Shown one piece after another: positions 1 to 6,545 of a DNA stretch of 11,986 nt. Every line of letters begins with the position of its first letter. The first letter of the stretch is position 1. This DNA comes from Chitinophagaceae bacterium UBA2793 (lineage in GTDB: Bacteria > Bacteroidota > Bacteroidia > Chitinophagales > Chitinophagaceae). Under the pieces are notes generated by a model. That model saw only the letters and a program-made list of their open reading frames with translations. It did not search any database and was not told where the DNA came from. Location of the stretch: assembly GCA_002352045.1 (NCBI GenBank), contig DEHT01000024.1:1479-13464 (forward strand), in the 5' to 3' direction. The position numbers and the translations under genes were made by a program.

Positions 1-269
1 AGCGTTTTAATTTTTGACTGCTTTTGTTCCTCACTTAAGCTTACATCATTTTTAATATTTTCAATGGCTGCTTTGTTGGCTTCACTGTCGGCTTTTAACT
101 GTTCTTTTTGATCGTCGGTTAGCTTCACAGATTTTAGCATTGATTTCTTAGCATTTTGATGCTGCATTATTTTAGCTCTTTTAGTCGTATCAATTTTTCG
201 CTCAATTTGAGCAAAAGCACCTATGCAAACAGCTACCATAAAAACGCTGAACGCAATAATTTTTTTCAT
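1..269 (-). CDS. Small exported helical protein, Spy/LTxxQ-like (partial, C-terminus outside window)
   Basis: The minus-strand frame starts at an ATG at 269 and stays open for 89 codons to the window edge, so the C-terminus is missing. Residues 1-20 form a signal peptide (MKKIIAFSVF, a hydrophobic core, then a GAFA|Q cleavage site). The mature part is charged, Lys/Gln-rich and probably all alpha-helical. It has two LTxxQ-like stretches, KLTDDQKEQLK near residue 49 and SLSEEQKQSK near residue 77. Such spaced LT/LSxxQ motifs are typical of the periplasmic Spy/CpxP-like group and of many small Bacteroidota exported proteins. A periplasmic stress or chaperone-like role is inference from this resemblance only; I do not recognise a specific named gene. 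No Shine-Dalgarno site is visible upstream, as is usual in this phylum. Confidence 0.72.
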   Translation of the reverse strand, partial: MKKIIAFSVFMVAVCIGAFAQIERKIDTTKRAKIMQHQNAKKSMLKSVKLTDDQKEQLKADSEANKAAIENIKNDVSLSEEQKQSKIKT

Positions 270-300
270 GTGTATATTTTTTATTTTTTTTGGCTACATG

Positions 301-320
301 CCTGCCTGTCGGCAGACAGG
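301..320. repeat. REP-like imperfect palindrome, copy 1
   Basis: This 20-base GC-rich unit matches the palindrome at 342-361 at 18 of 20 positions. The two differences (T309 and A316) break the full symmetry but leave a perfect six-base stem, CCTGTC/GACAGG, closed by a GGCA loop. An alternative CTGCC/GGCAG hairpin (302-306/311-315) overlaps it. It lies in the same orientation as copy 2, 21 bases away. Confidence 0.75.
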
Positions 321-326
321 GAATTC

Positions 327-399
327 GACATAAAATTTTCACCTGCCTGCCGGCAGGCAGGTCGGTGGTTGTTATAATTTACCTCGAAAATTTTATGTC
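327..399. repeat. 14-bp inverted repeat bracketing the palindrome (arms 327-340 and 386-399)
   Basis: The left arm GACATAAAATTTTC (327-340) is the exact reverse complement of the right arm GAAAATTTTATGTC (386-399). The arms enclose palindrome copy 2, which abuts the left arm directly, plus 23 bases after it. The whole can fold as a hairpin within a long stem-loop. The layout resembles a small mobile-element remnant or a composite REP structure, but no target-site duplication is evident outside the arms. Confidence 0.7.
341..362. repeat. REP-like perfect palindrome, copy 2
   Basis: The 22 bases from 341 to 362 equal their own reverse complement (half-site ACCTGCCTGCC). The segment is strikingly GC-rich against its AT-rich surroundings. 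Very similar CCTGCC/GGCAGG palindromes are, from memory, dispersed in intergenic regions of Bacteroidota genomes, which would make this a repetitive extragenic palindrome. Copy number in this genome cannot be seen from one window. Confidence 0.8.
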
Positions 400-545
400 T
401 CATTTCATATTTCTAATTTTGTGTTGGTAAGATAGACGATTTGCTTTATGCTTAGTTTAATTTGATAGTATAAAAAATCGCCAAATTAATTAGCCGCTTA
501 TACTTTCCATTGGCTCTATTGCTGATAGTTTTATACCTTACAAGC

Positions 546-2114
546 ATGAATAAGATATACAAAACTACCATTGCTGCTTTTCTTGTAACAGGAATTTTGC
601 AGTTTTCAACTGTGGCATCTGCGCAAAAAGCCGATACCACATTAATCAAAAATATAATAGCCGAAGCCAACAACAATTCTCAGCTAACTAAAATGGGGCA
701 TGAATTGTTGGATAATATTGGCCCAAGATTAGTAGGAACCCCACAAATGAAACAGGCAGCAGATTGGGCTGTAAACACATTTAAAAGTTGGGGTATAAAT
801 TCTTATACACAAAACTGGGGAACCTGGCGTGGATGGGAGCGTGGCATTACGCATGTGGATATGCTTTCTCCAAGGGTAAGAAGTTTAGAAGCCATGCAGT
901 TGGCGTGGAGTGGCAATACAAAGGGCAAAACAATTAATGCAGAAGTGATTGCCTTGCCCGATGTGGCCGACTCGCTTGCATTTGCAAAATGGCTACCTTC
1001 GGTAAAAGGAAAATTTGTATTGATTTCGATGCCTCAGCTTACCGGTCGCCCCGATTATAACTGGGATGAATTTGGTACTAAAGAATCAGTAGAAAAAATG
1101 AAAAAAGACCGCACCGAACAAGCAGATGCCTGGTCAAAGAGAATGAAGAAATCCGGTCTCAACAATGCTGAGCTGGCAAAGGCATTAGAAAAAGCAGGAG
1201 CTGCAGGTATTTTTAGTTCTTATTGGTCGAGGGCTTTTGGAGCAAATAAAATATTTGGCGCACAAGTAAAAAATATTCCAACAATAGATTTGGCTTTAGA
1301 AGATTACGGAATGCTTTGGCGCATGGTGGAGAGTGGTCAAAAACCAAGAGTAGATGTAAGAGCCGATTCAAAAGAATTGGGTGTGGTGCCAACCTTTAAT
1401 GTATTTGCCGAAATAAAAGGGAGCGAAAAACCGGATGAATATGTAATTCTTTCGGCCCATTTTGATAGTTGGGATGGTGGAAGCGGCGCTACCGATAATG
1501 GAACCGGCAGCTTAGTAATGATGGAAGCCATTCGTTTGCTCAGGAAATTTTATCCTAATCCAAAAAGAACCATTTTAGTAGGCTTGTGGGGCAGCGAAGA
1601 ACAAGGCTTAAATGGTTCGAGGGCTTTTGTGGAAGACAATCCGGCAATCGTAAATAAAATTCAGGCAGTGTTTAACCAGGATAATGGAACCGGCCGAGTA
1701 GTAAGCATTCAGGGCCAGGGTTATTTAAATGCCTACAATTATATTGGCCGATGGTTAAGTGCAGTACCACAAAACATACGGCAACATATTGAAACCAGTT
1801 TTCCGGGTCAGCCAGGGGCAGGCGGATCGGACTTTGCTTCCTTTGTGGCTGCCGGTGCACCTGCATTTTCTTTAAGTAGCAATAGTTGGCTGTATGGCAC
1901 ATATACCTGGCATACCAATAAAGACACTTACGATAAAATTGTTTTTGATGATGTGCGTAATAATGCAATTCTCACAGCCATTTTAGCCTATATGGCAAGT
2001 GAAGATCCTCAGCAATCATCAAGAACAAAAATTGATTTGCCCCTTAGAGGTAACGGAGAACCGGGTAAATGGCCCGAACCAAAATCACCTAATAGGAAGG
2101 GTGGACAGGATTAA
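546..2114 (+). CDS. Secreted M28 family zinc peptidase (carboxypeptidase Q-like)
   Basis: A 522-residue exported metallopeptidase, probably an amino- or carboxypeptidase acting on peptides in the periplasm or outside the cell. The ATG at 546 was chosen over the one at 510 because it gives a clean signal peptide (MNKIYKTTIA, hydrophobic core, VASA|Q at residue 26). Residues roughly 120-290 fit the protease-associated insert often found in this family. The M28 catalytic core follows: H305-x-D307 (HFD), D317 in ATDNG, the E351-E352 pair in GSEEQG, D379 in NQD, and H456 in TWHTNKD. By family knowledge these are the di-zinc ligands, with E351 the general base and D307 the supporting acid, and all are present. 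The gene is monocistronic, ending in a strong terminator. Substrate cannot be told from sequence; M28 members range from aminopeptidases to dipeptidases. Confidence 0.92.
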   Translation: MNKIYKTTIAAFLVTGILQFSTVASAQKADTTLIKNIIAEANNNSQLTKMGHELLDNIGPRLVGTPQMKQAADWAVNTFKSWGINSYTQNWGTWRGWERGITHVDMLSPRVRSLEAMQLAWSGNTKGKTINAEVIALPDVADSLAFAKWLPSVKGKFVLISMPQLTGRPDYNWDEFGTKESVEKMKKDRTEQADAWSKRMKKSGLNNAELAKALEKAGAAGIFSSYWSRAFGANKIFGAQVKNIPTIDLALEDYGMLWRMVESGQKPRVDVRADSKELGVVPTFNVFAEIKGSEKPDEYVILSAHFDSWDGGSGATDNGTGSLVMMEAIRLLRKFYPNPKRTILVGLWGSEEQGLNGSRAFVEDNPAIVNKIQAVFNQDNGTGRVVSIQGQGYLNAYNYIGRWLSAVPQNIRQHIETSFPGQPGAGGSDFASFVAAGAPAFSLSSNSWLYGTYTWHTNKDTYDKIVFDDVRNNAILTAILAYMASEDPQQSSRTKIDLPLRGNGEPGKWPEPKSPNRKGGQD

Positions 2115-2123
2115 GAAATGTAG

Positions 2124-2154
2124 AATAAGGCCGGTTTGTCCGGTCTTATTTTTT
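2124..2154 (+). terminator. Rho-independent terminator after the M28 peptidase
   Basis: The stem AATAAGGCCGG (2124-2134) pairs with CCGGTCTTATT (2140-2150), giving 11 pairs with one G-U, around a TTTGT loop. The 3' arm runs into a TTTTTT tract (2149-2154). It begins 9 bases after the peptidase stop. On the minus strand the run after the hairpin is much poorer in T, so it would serve the convergent rlmN less well. Confidence 0.88.
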
Positions 2155-2190
2155 GTATCAAATGCAAAGTAAAAAATGCTGTACGTTAGA

Positions 2191-3231
2191 TTAACCTTTA
2201 TTGGCCAATTGCCCACAGGCGGCATCAATATCTTTTCCCCTGCTTCGGCGTACTCTTACATTCACTTTATGATCGGCTAAGTATTTGGTGAAAATTTCTG
2301 TTTGGTCTTCGCCCGACTTGGTAAATTCAATGCCTGCAACGGAATTATATTCTATCACATTCACTAAATGAGTGGGAATTTTTCGATACACTTTTACCAA
2401 TTCCGCTGCATCTTCCAGGCTGTCGTTTTCGCCTTGGAGCAATACATATTCTAACGTAATATCGTTTTTGGTTTTATCGTAAAAATAATTGAGTGCTTCA
2501 ATAAGTGCCTGAATATTGTTGGTTTCGTTGATGGCCATTATGCGGTTGCGCTTTTCATCGGTGGCCGCATGTAAGGAAAGGGCAAGGTTGAACCTAACCT
2601 GGTCGTCGCCCAATTGTTTAATCATTTTTGCTACACCGGCTGTAGAAACCGTAATGCGCTTGGGGCTCATGTTCATGCTATCGCTTGCCGTAATACGTTC
2701 TATGGATTTTAAAACATTTTTATAATTGAGCAAAGGCTCGCCCATACCCATGTAAACAATATTGGTCAAATTGTGGCCATACACTTTGTTGCTTTGCTCG
2801 TTCAGCAAAGCTACCTGGTCATAAATTTCATCGAATCCCAGGTTGCGTTTACGGTCCATTAAACCGGTAGCGCAAAATTTACAACTAAGGCTACAGCCAA
2901 TTTGCGATGAAACGCAGGCAGTGTTTCTTTTTTCGGTGGGTATAAGAACACCTTCAATCATATAGCCGTCGTAGGTTTTAAAACGGCTTTTTAAAGTTCC
3001 ATCGTTGCTGTGTTGCTCGGCATCTACCGAAAGCGCCACTAAGTCAAACTCTTCTGCTAACTTTTGCCTAAGTTCCAGCGAAAGGTTGCTCATTTCATCA
3101 AAAGAGCGGGCATTTTTTTTCCATAACCACTCGTAGGTTTGAATGGCCCGGAACTTTTTATCGCCAATGCTTTCAAAGTATTCCTTTAGCTGAGGCAGGC
3201 TAAACTCACGTATATTCTTCTTTGCAGACAT
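2191..3231 (-). CDS. rlmN: Dual-specificity 23S rRNA (A2503-C2) / tRNA (A37-C2) methyltransferase RlmN
   Basis: A cytosolic radical SAM enzyme of 346 residues that adds a C2 methyl group to adenosine in 23S rRNA and some tRNAs. The radical SAM cluster motif CSLSCKFC gives C113, C117 and C120. C106 (TACVSSQIGC) and C339 (DIDAACGQLA) correspond to the two extra cysteines that in the E. coli enzyme resolve and carry the methyl group. MGMGEP at 161-166 is the family's SAM-binding glycine-rich motif. Length and motif spacing are normal for the family. The start at 3231 (MSAKKNIREF) was preferred over an upstream in-frame ATG at 3312: the extra 27 residues are unlike the family N-terminus, and a -7-like box lies just before 3231. 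The gene is convergent with the peptidase and divergent from the thiolase. Confidence 0.96.
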   Translation of the reverse strand: MSAKKNIREFSLPQLKEYFESIGDKKFRAIQTYEWLWKKNARSFDEMSNLSLELRQKLAEEFDLVALSVDAEQHSNDGTLKSRFKTYDGYMIEGVLIPTEKRNTACVSSQIGCSLSCKFCATGLMDRKRNLGFDEIYDQVALLNEQSNKVYGHNLTNIVYMGMGEPLLNYKNVLKSIERITASDSMNMSPKRITVSTAGVAKMIKQLGDDQVRFNLALSLHAATDEKRNRIMAINETNNIQALIEALNYFYDKTKNDITLEYVLLQGENDSLEDAAELVKVYRKIPTHLVNVIEYNSVAGIEFTKSGEDQTEIFTKYLADHKVNVRVRRSRGKDIDAACGQLANKG

Positions 3232-3236
3232 GGCGG

Positions 3237-3244
3237 CAAAATTA
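3237..3244 (-). promoter_or_regulatory. -7-like promoter box directly before rlmN
   Basis: On the minus strand this reads TAATTTTG, an exact match to the Bacteroidota sigma-70 -7 consensus TAnnTTTG, followed by CCGCC and the ATG. If used, transcription would begin at or next to the start codon, giving a leaderless or nearly leaderless mRNA. A matching TTTG at the proper -33 distance is not seen; the nearest, at 3257-3260, is only 12 bases away. Confidence 0.45.
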
Positions 3245-3415
3245 ATTGATAATTCACAAATGGGTGACTGACAGTTTTGAGAAGTGTATAGCTTGTTTGG
3301 GTTTATAACCACAGAATTCTTTTAATTTGCGCTGAATTGTTGATGAATGATATGCAGTAAAAGTGAGTGACACAACGATGCTGCCATTTTTTCAACTGTT
3401 GGTAAACAAAAAAAT

Positions 3416-4618
3416 ATGAATACCGTTTATATAATTGACACCGTTCGCACAGCCATTGGAAAATATGCCGGTGCATTGGCTCAAACCAGGCCCGATGATT
3501 TGTTGGCGCATGTGATAAAAGCTTTGATTGCCCGTAATCCCAATGTGAATGTGAATGCCATTGAAGATGTAATTGCCGGCGCTGCCAATCAATCGGGCGA
3601 AGATAATAGGAATGTGGCTCGAATGGCTGCTTTGCTGGCCGGCTTGCCGGTGAGTGTAGCCGGAAATACGGTGAACAGGCTTTGCGCCAGTGGCCTGCAA
3701 TCTATAATGGACAGTGCAAGAACCATTGCTTGTGGCGATGCCGAACTAATGATTGCATGTGGAGTGGAAAGCATGAGCAGGGCGCCATTTGTAATAGCAA
3801 AATCTAATTCGGCTTTTGATAGAACGCCGCAAATGTTTGATACCACTATGGGTTGGCGTTTTGTAAACAAAGCTTTGAGCGAATTATATTATCCATATAC
3901 CATGGGCGAAACTGCGGAAAATGTGGCCAAACGTTGGAATATTAGTCGCCACGCACAGGATGAATTTGCATTGGGTAGCCAGCAAAAATATGCCGAGGCT
4001 TTTGCTGCCGGAAAATTTTCCGACGAAATTGTTCCGGTAAAAGTTCAATCTGGAAAAGAATTTTTTGAATTTGATAAAGATGAACATCCCCGGATTTCAA
4101 CCATGGAGAAATTGAGTACGCTAAAACCCGCCTTTATGAAAGAAGGTACGGTAACAGCCGGAAATAGCAGTGGCATTAACGATGGAGCAGCCGCCATGTT
4201 ATTGGCCAACGAAACGGCTGTGAAAAAATTTGGATTAAAACCAATTGCCAAAATAAAAGCAATGGCTGTGGCCGGTGTTGATCCTGCCGTAATGGGTATT
4301 GGCCCGGTGCCGGCATCTCAAAAAGCCTTGCAGCGTGCAGGCCTTACTGTTAGCGACCTCGATTTAGTTGAATTGAACGAGGCTTTTGCTTCGCAAAGCA
4401 TTGCCTGCATTCACGACCTGGGCCTCGACCTGGAAAAAGTAAATGTAAATGGCGGAGCTATTGCCCTGGGGCATCCTTTGGGTTGCAGCGGTGTACGCAT
4501 TAGCACTACCTTACTGCACGAAATGAAAAGACGAAAAAGTAAATATGGACTTGCAACTATGTGTGTGGGCGTAGGGCAGGGAGCGGCAATTATTTATGAA
4601 GGAATGGATGTTAATTGA
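3416..4618 (+). CDS. Thiolase, 3-oxoadipyl-CoA thiolase (PcaF/PaaJ) type
   Basis: A cytosolic 400-residue thiolase that cleaves a 3-oxoacyl-CoA with CoA to give acetyl-CoA and a shortened acyl-CoA, or runs in reverse. The nucleophile is C90 in NRLCASG, the second active-site region is NEAF at 321-324, H353 lies in GHPLG, and the acid/base cysteine is C383 in CVGVGQG. Stretches such as ANQSGEDNRNVARM, DEHPR and TVTAGNSSG resemble the PcaF/PaaJ branch, which works in the beta-ketoadipate and phenylacetate pathways. Neighbours do not support a pathway: it stands alone between rlmN and an ABC permease. A general acetyl-CoA acyltransferase role is therefore equally possible, and no gene symbol is given. 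The start at 3416 fits the family N-terminus, and the last two codons lie in a tandem repeat. Confidence 0.9.
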   Translation: MNTVYIIDTVRTAIGKYAGALAQTRPDDLLAHVIKALIARNPNVNVNAIEDVIAGAANQSGEDNRNVARMAALLAGLPVSVAGNTVNRLCASGLQSIMDSARTIACGDAELMIACGVESMSRAPFVIAKSNSAFDRTPQMFDTTMGWRFVNKALSELYYPYTMGETAENVAKRWNISRHAQDEFALGSQQKYAEAFAAGKFSDEIVPVKVQSGKEFFEFDKDEHPRISTMEKLSTLKPAFMKEGTVTAGNSSGINDGAAAMLLANETAVKKFGLKPIAKIKAMAVAGVDPAVMGIGPVPASQKALQRAGLTVSDLDLVELNEAFASQSIACIHDLGLDLEKVNVNGGAIALGHPLGCSGVRISTTLLHEMKRRKSKYGLATMCVGVGQGAAIIYEGMDVN

Positions 4619-4638
4619 TAATGGTTAATTGATAATGG
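4611..4638. repeat. Tandem repeat, 2 x 14 bp, overlapping the thiolase stop codon
   Basis: TTAATTGATAATGG occurs twice without a gap (4611-4624 and 4625-4638), followed by a decayed partial third unit (ATAATTGA). The first copy contains the thiolase TGA stop at 4616-4618. Twelve of the same bases (TTAATTGATAAT) recur at 3242-3253 upstream of rlmN, hinting at a dispersed AT-rich spacer repeat. The 39-base gap to the convergent permease gene shows no hairpin terminator. Confidence 0.8.
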
Positions 4639-4657
4639 ATAATTGAGCATACTATGG

Positions 4658-5845
4658 TTATAGCTTATATAAAAGCCGCTTAATAAGCCGGTGGTTGATG
4701 GCGGCGCACAAAATTGCAAGCAGTACAGCAATTGCTATAACAATCCAATGAACGATGGGGCTTAAATCGTCTCTGCCTTTTAAAAAACTTTGCTGAAAAA
4801 AATATTGAAGCAATGCTGTTGTTAAAAGTGCAGATGCAATAATGGCGATGTAAACAGGAATCCATTTTTTAGCAACGGTATTACTCAACCATTGAGGTGA
4901 ATATCCCAGGGTTAACAATAATTGCAAATTGTGTTTACTTTTTGCAATCATTAATTGCAGGTAAAAAGAAAACAACATCATAGCCAACAAAATAACCAGT
5001 ATAGAAAATATGCCTAACCCACTTACTACAGCCTGCAACACTTGCTTTACTCTTCCAAACCTGGTTTTGTCTTTATTAACCTGGTAGTTTTTTGATTGCA
5101 GGTAATTTAAAAAATCCACATTGTTGGCATCGGCGGTTTTAATATAAACCCTGCTGGCATTGCCACTGGGTAAGTTGGCTATATTTCGATTGGCCCATTC
5201 CAAAAAGTTTTTTGGTACTATCACCGAATTTATGCGATCGCTTAGTGCCACTATGTTTCCTTTAAAAATTTTTGTACCAAAAATGCCGGTGCATTCCAAC
5301 TGAACCATTAAAGCACCTACGGTGCTTTCGGATATTTGTGGCAGGTCTCTGCTGGGTGCAAAAACGGTATTGTAGAGTTCCAAATAATCGGATGAAACTA
5401 TAATTGGAACTAAGTTATCGCCTTCTTTCCAAATGAACGATGGAGGTATGGTATCTATAAAATCATTATCAATAGCTTCTAAAAAAATATCGGTACTAAA
5501 AGGAAGCGTTTGTCCTCCGGTAGCCGACACAATAAATTTATTGGCAATTAATGGAGTGGCATTGGTAATAAATTTTTGTGATTTTAAGGCTTCAATTTCG
5601 GCAAGGGTAAAACTATGGTCTTGCCCCATGTTATCGTTGGTAATGCGTTTGGTAATAGAGATGAAATCGTAGTTGGTTTTTTTGGGATTTCGTTCCTTCA
5701 TCAATTGATTGATGTTGATGTACAATTGTACAGAGCATAAAAGCAATAATACTCCAATGCCAAGGCCAAGGTAGCTAAACCAACGGGAACTTTTATTTTG
5801 GTTGGTAATTAAAAAGGGTGCAATATTTTTAAACGACAATGCCAT
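4658..5845 (-). CDS. ABC transporter permease, FtsX/LolC/MacB-like
   Basis: A 395-residue inner-membrane protein. It has a transmembrane helix at about 22-42, a large extracytoplasmic domain at about 45-265, and three C-terminal helices near 270-300, 328-350 and 365-386. This four-helix layout with a large domain between helices 1 and 2 is that of the MacB/LolC/FtsX superfamily, whose members move or extract substrates at the membrane face or transmit a mechanical signal rather than form a classical pore. The LGYSPQWL segment at 313-320 sits where FtsX-like domains carry their conserved Leu-Gly coupling motif. The ATG follows the upstream ATPase stop after one base, so the two are almost certainly translationally coupled partners. 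Substrate unknown; lipoprotein export, drug export and cell-wall hydrolase control are all possible. Confidence 0.82.
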   Translation of the reverse strand: MALSFKNIAPFLITNQNKSSRWFSYLGLGIGVLLLLCSVQLYININQLMKERNPKKTNYDFISITKRITNDNMGQDHSFTLAEIEALKSQKFITNATPLIANKFIVSATGGQTLPFSTDIFLEAIDNDFIDTIPPSFIWKEGDNLVPIIVSSDYLELYNTVFAPSRDLPQISESTVGALMVQLECTGIFGTKIFKGNIVALSDRINSVIVPKNFLEWANRNIANLPSGNASRVYIKTADANNVDFLNYLQSKNYQVNKDKTRFGRVKQVLQAVVSGLGIFSILVILLAMMLFSFYLQLMIAKSKHNLQLLLTLGYSPQWLSNTVAKKWIPVYIAIIASALLTTALLQYFFQQSFLKGRDDLSPIVHWIVIAIAVLLAILCAAINHRLIKRLLYKL

Positions 5846-5846
5846 T

Positions 5847-6488
5847 TTATAAGTTCAATATTTTTTGTGCATTAAAAAAAGATACTTGCTCAAGGTCGGC
5901 CAAAATAATGCCTGCATTTCTTTTTTGAGTTTCCTCTTCAATTAGCTGCATGGCTTTTTTACTATTGTCTTCATCTAAATGACTAAAGGGTTCATCTAAT
6001 ACAATAAAATCAAAAGGTTGCTGCAATGCTCTTATAATGGCAATGCGTTGTTGTTCGCCATAGCTGCATTTGCCGGCGGCTTGCTGTAATTTATTTTGAA
6101 TACCCAATCGCTCTGCCATTTCTTCAATTTTATTTTTAGGGTGAAAGGGTTGCAATTGATGCTTGACAAAAATATTTTCATAAGCCGTATGATTGGTAAA
6201 CAGGCGCAGGTCCTGGAATACAACGCTCAATTTGGCTGCTCGTATTGAACTGAGTTGTGTAGATGAAATGGTTTTTAATGATTTGTTGTTAAAAAAAATA
6301 TTGCCCGAAAAGTCTTTTCTAAGGCCGTAGAGAAAATGTATAAACGAAGTTTTGCCGCTTCCACTCGGCGCAATCAACTGCACATATTCTCCTTTTTGAA
6401 AAGCAATAAGCTGGTTCCAAATTTCGGAGCCGGAAATTTTTTCCTGCTCTAAAAAAACAGGAGCAATTTGTTGTATTTCTATTTGCAT
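5847..6488 (-). CDS. ABC transporter ATP-binding protein, FtsE/LolD-like with altered motifs
   Basis: A 213-residue nucleotide-binding subunit for the permease encoded immediately downstream. Walker A is APSGSGKT at 40-47, where the usual first Gly is Ala. The Q-loop is VVFQD with Q92, and Walker B is FIVLDEP with D165 and E166, followed by the D-loop SHLD. The signature reads CSYGEQQR at 141-148; compared with the FtsE-type LSGGEQQR, Leu is replaced by Cys and the third-position Gly by Tyr. After Walker B the expected His-switch region reads IILADLEQV, with Ala-Asp where Thr/Ser-His-Asp is usual, so the H-loop histidine appears absent. K46, D165 and E166 are intact, so ATP binding is likely and hydrolysis may be slow or differently controlled. 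The start lies only a few bases beyond the U-tract of a terminator for the upstream lipoprotein gene. Confidence 0.85.
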   Translation of the reverse strand: MQIEIQQIAPVFLEQEKISGSEIWNQLIAFQKGEYVQLIAPSGSGKTSFIHFLYGLRKDFSGNIFFNNKSLKTISSTQLSSIRAAKLSVVFQDLRLFTNHTAYENIFVKHQLQPFHPKNKIEEMAERLGIQNKLQQAAGKCSYGEQQRIAIIRALQQPFDFIVLDEPFSHLDEDNSKKAMQLIEEETQKRNAGIILADLEQVSFFNAQKILNL

Positions 6489-6493
6489 GGCTG

Positions 6494-6528
6494 AATAAAA
6501 AAGCCGCCACTCTTTACATGACGGCTTT
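6494..6528 (-). terminator. Rho-independent terminator after the DUF4836-like lipoprotein gene
   Basis: Read on the minus strand, AAAGCCGTC pairs with GGCGGCTTT (9 pairs, one G-U) around an 11-base loop, and the 3' arm continues into a TTTTTT tract. It begins 17 bases after the lipoprotein stop and its U-tract ends 8 bases before the ABC ATPase start codon, so it separates the two transcripts or acts as an attenuator between them. Confidence 0.78.
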
Positions 6529-6545
6529 AAATATAAGATGAAATA

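Larger units (their letters stand above)
270..545. other. Intergenic spacer between divergent genes, with palindromic repeats
   Basis: About 276 bases separate the minus-strand exported-protein gene from the plus-strand M28 peptidase. The first part (301-400) holds two GC-rich palindromic units and a 14-bp inverted repeat, listed separately. The rest (401-545) is AT-rich. A TAATTTTG string at 414-421 matches the Bacteroidota -7 consensus TAnnTTTG on the plus strand, but only TTTT, not TTTG, lies at the expected -33 distance, so a promoter for the peptidase there is only possible. No RNA gene or credible protein-coding frame was seen. Confidence 0.6.

Noticed and set aside
156..377. Open frame of 73 codons on the plus strand through the palindromes
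   Set aside because: It runs antisense through the exported-protein gene and its C-terminal part (PACRQAGRW) is just the translated palindrome; no start signal or protein-like composition.
510..545. Upstream in-frame ATG adding 12 residues to the M28 peptidase
   Set aside because: The extra residues (MALLLIVLYLTS) sit before a complete signal peptide starting at 546 with its own Lys-rich n-region.
1672..1968. 98-codon antisense frame within the M28 peptidase gene
   Set aside because: It covers the conserved metallopeptidase core on the other strand and its translation is His/Tyr/Cys-rich and unlike a protein.
3232..3312. 27-residue N-terminal extension of RlmN
   Set aside because: The RlmN family N-terminus begins near MSAKKNIREF, and a -7-like box and a repeat fragment lie in the extension, so it is more likely untranslated leader or promoter.
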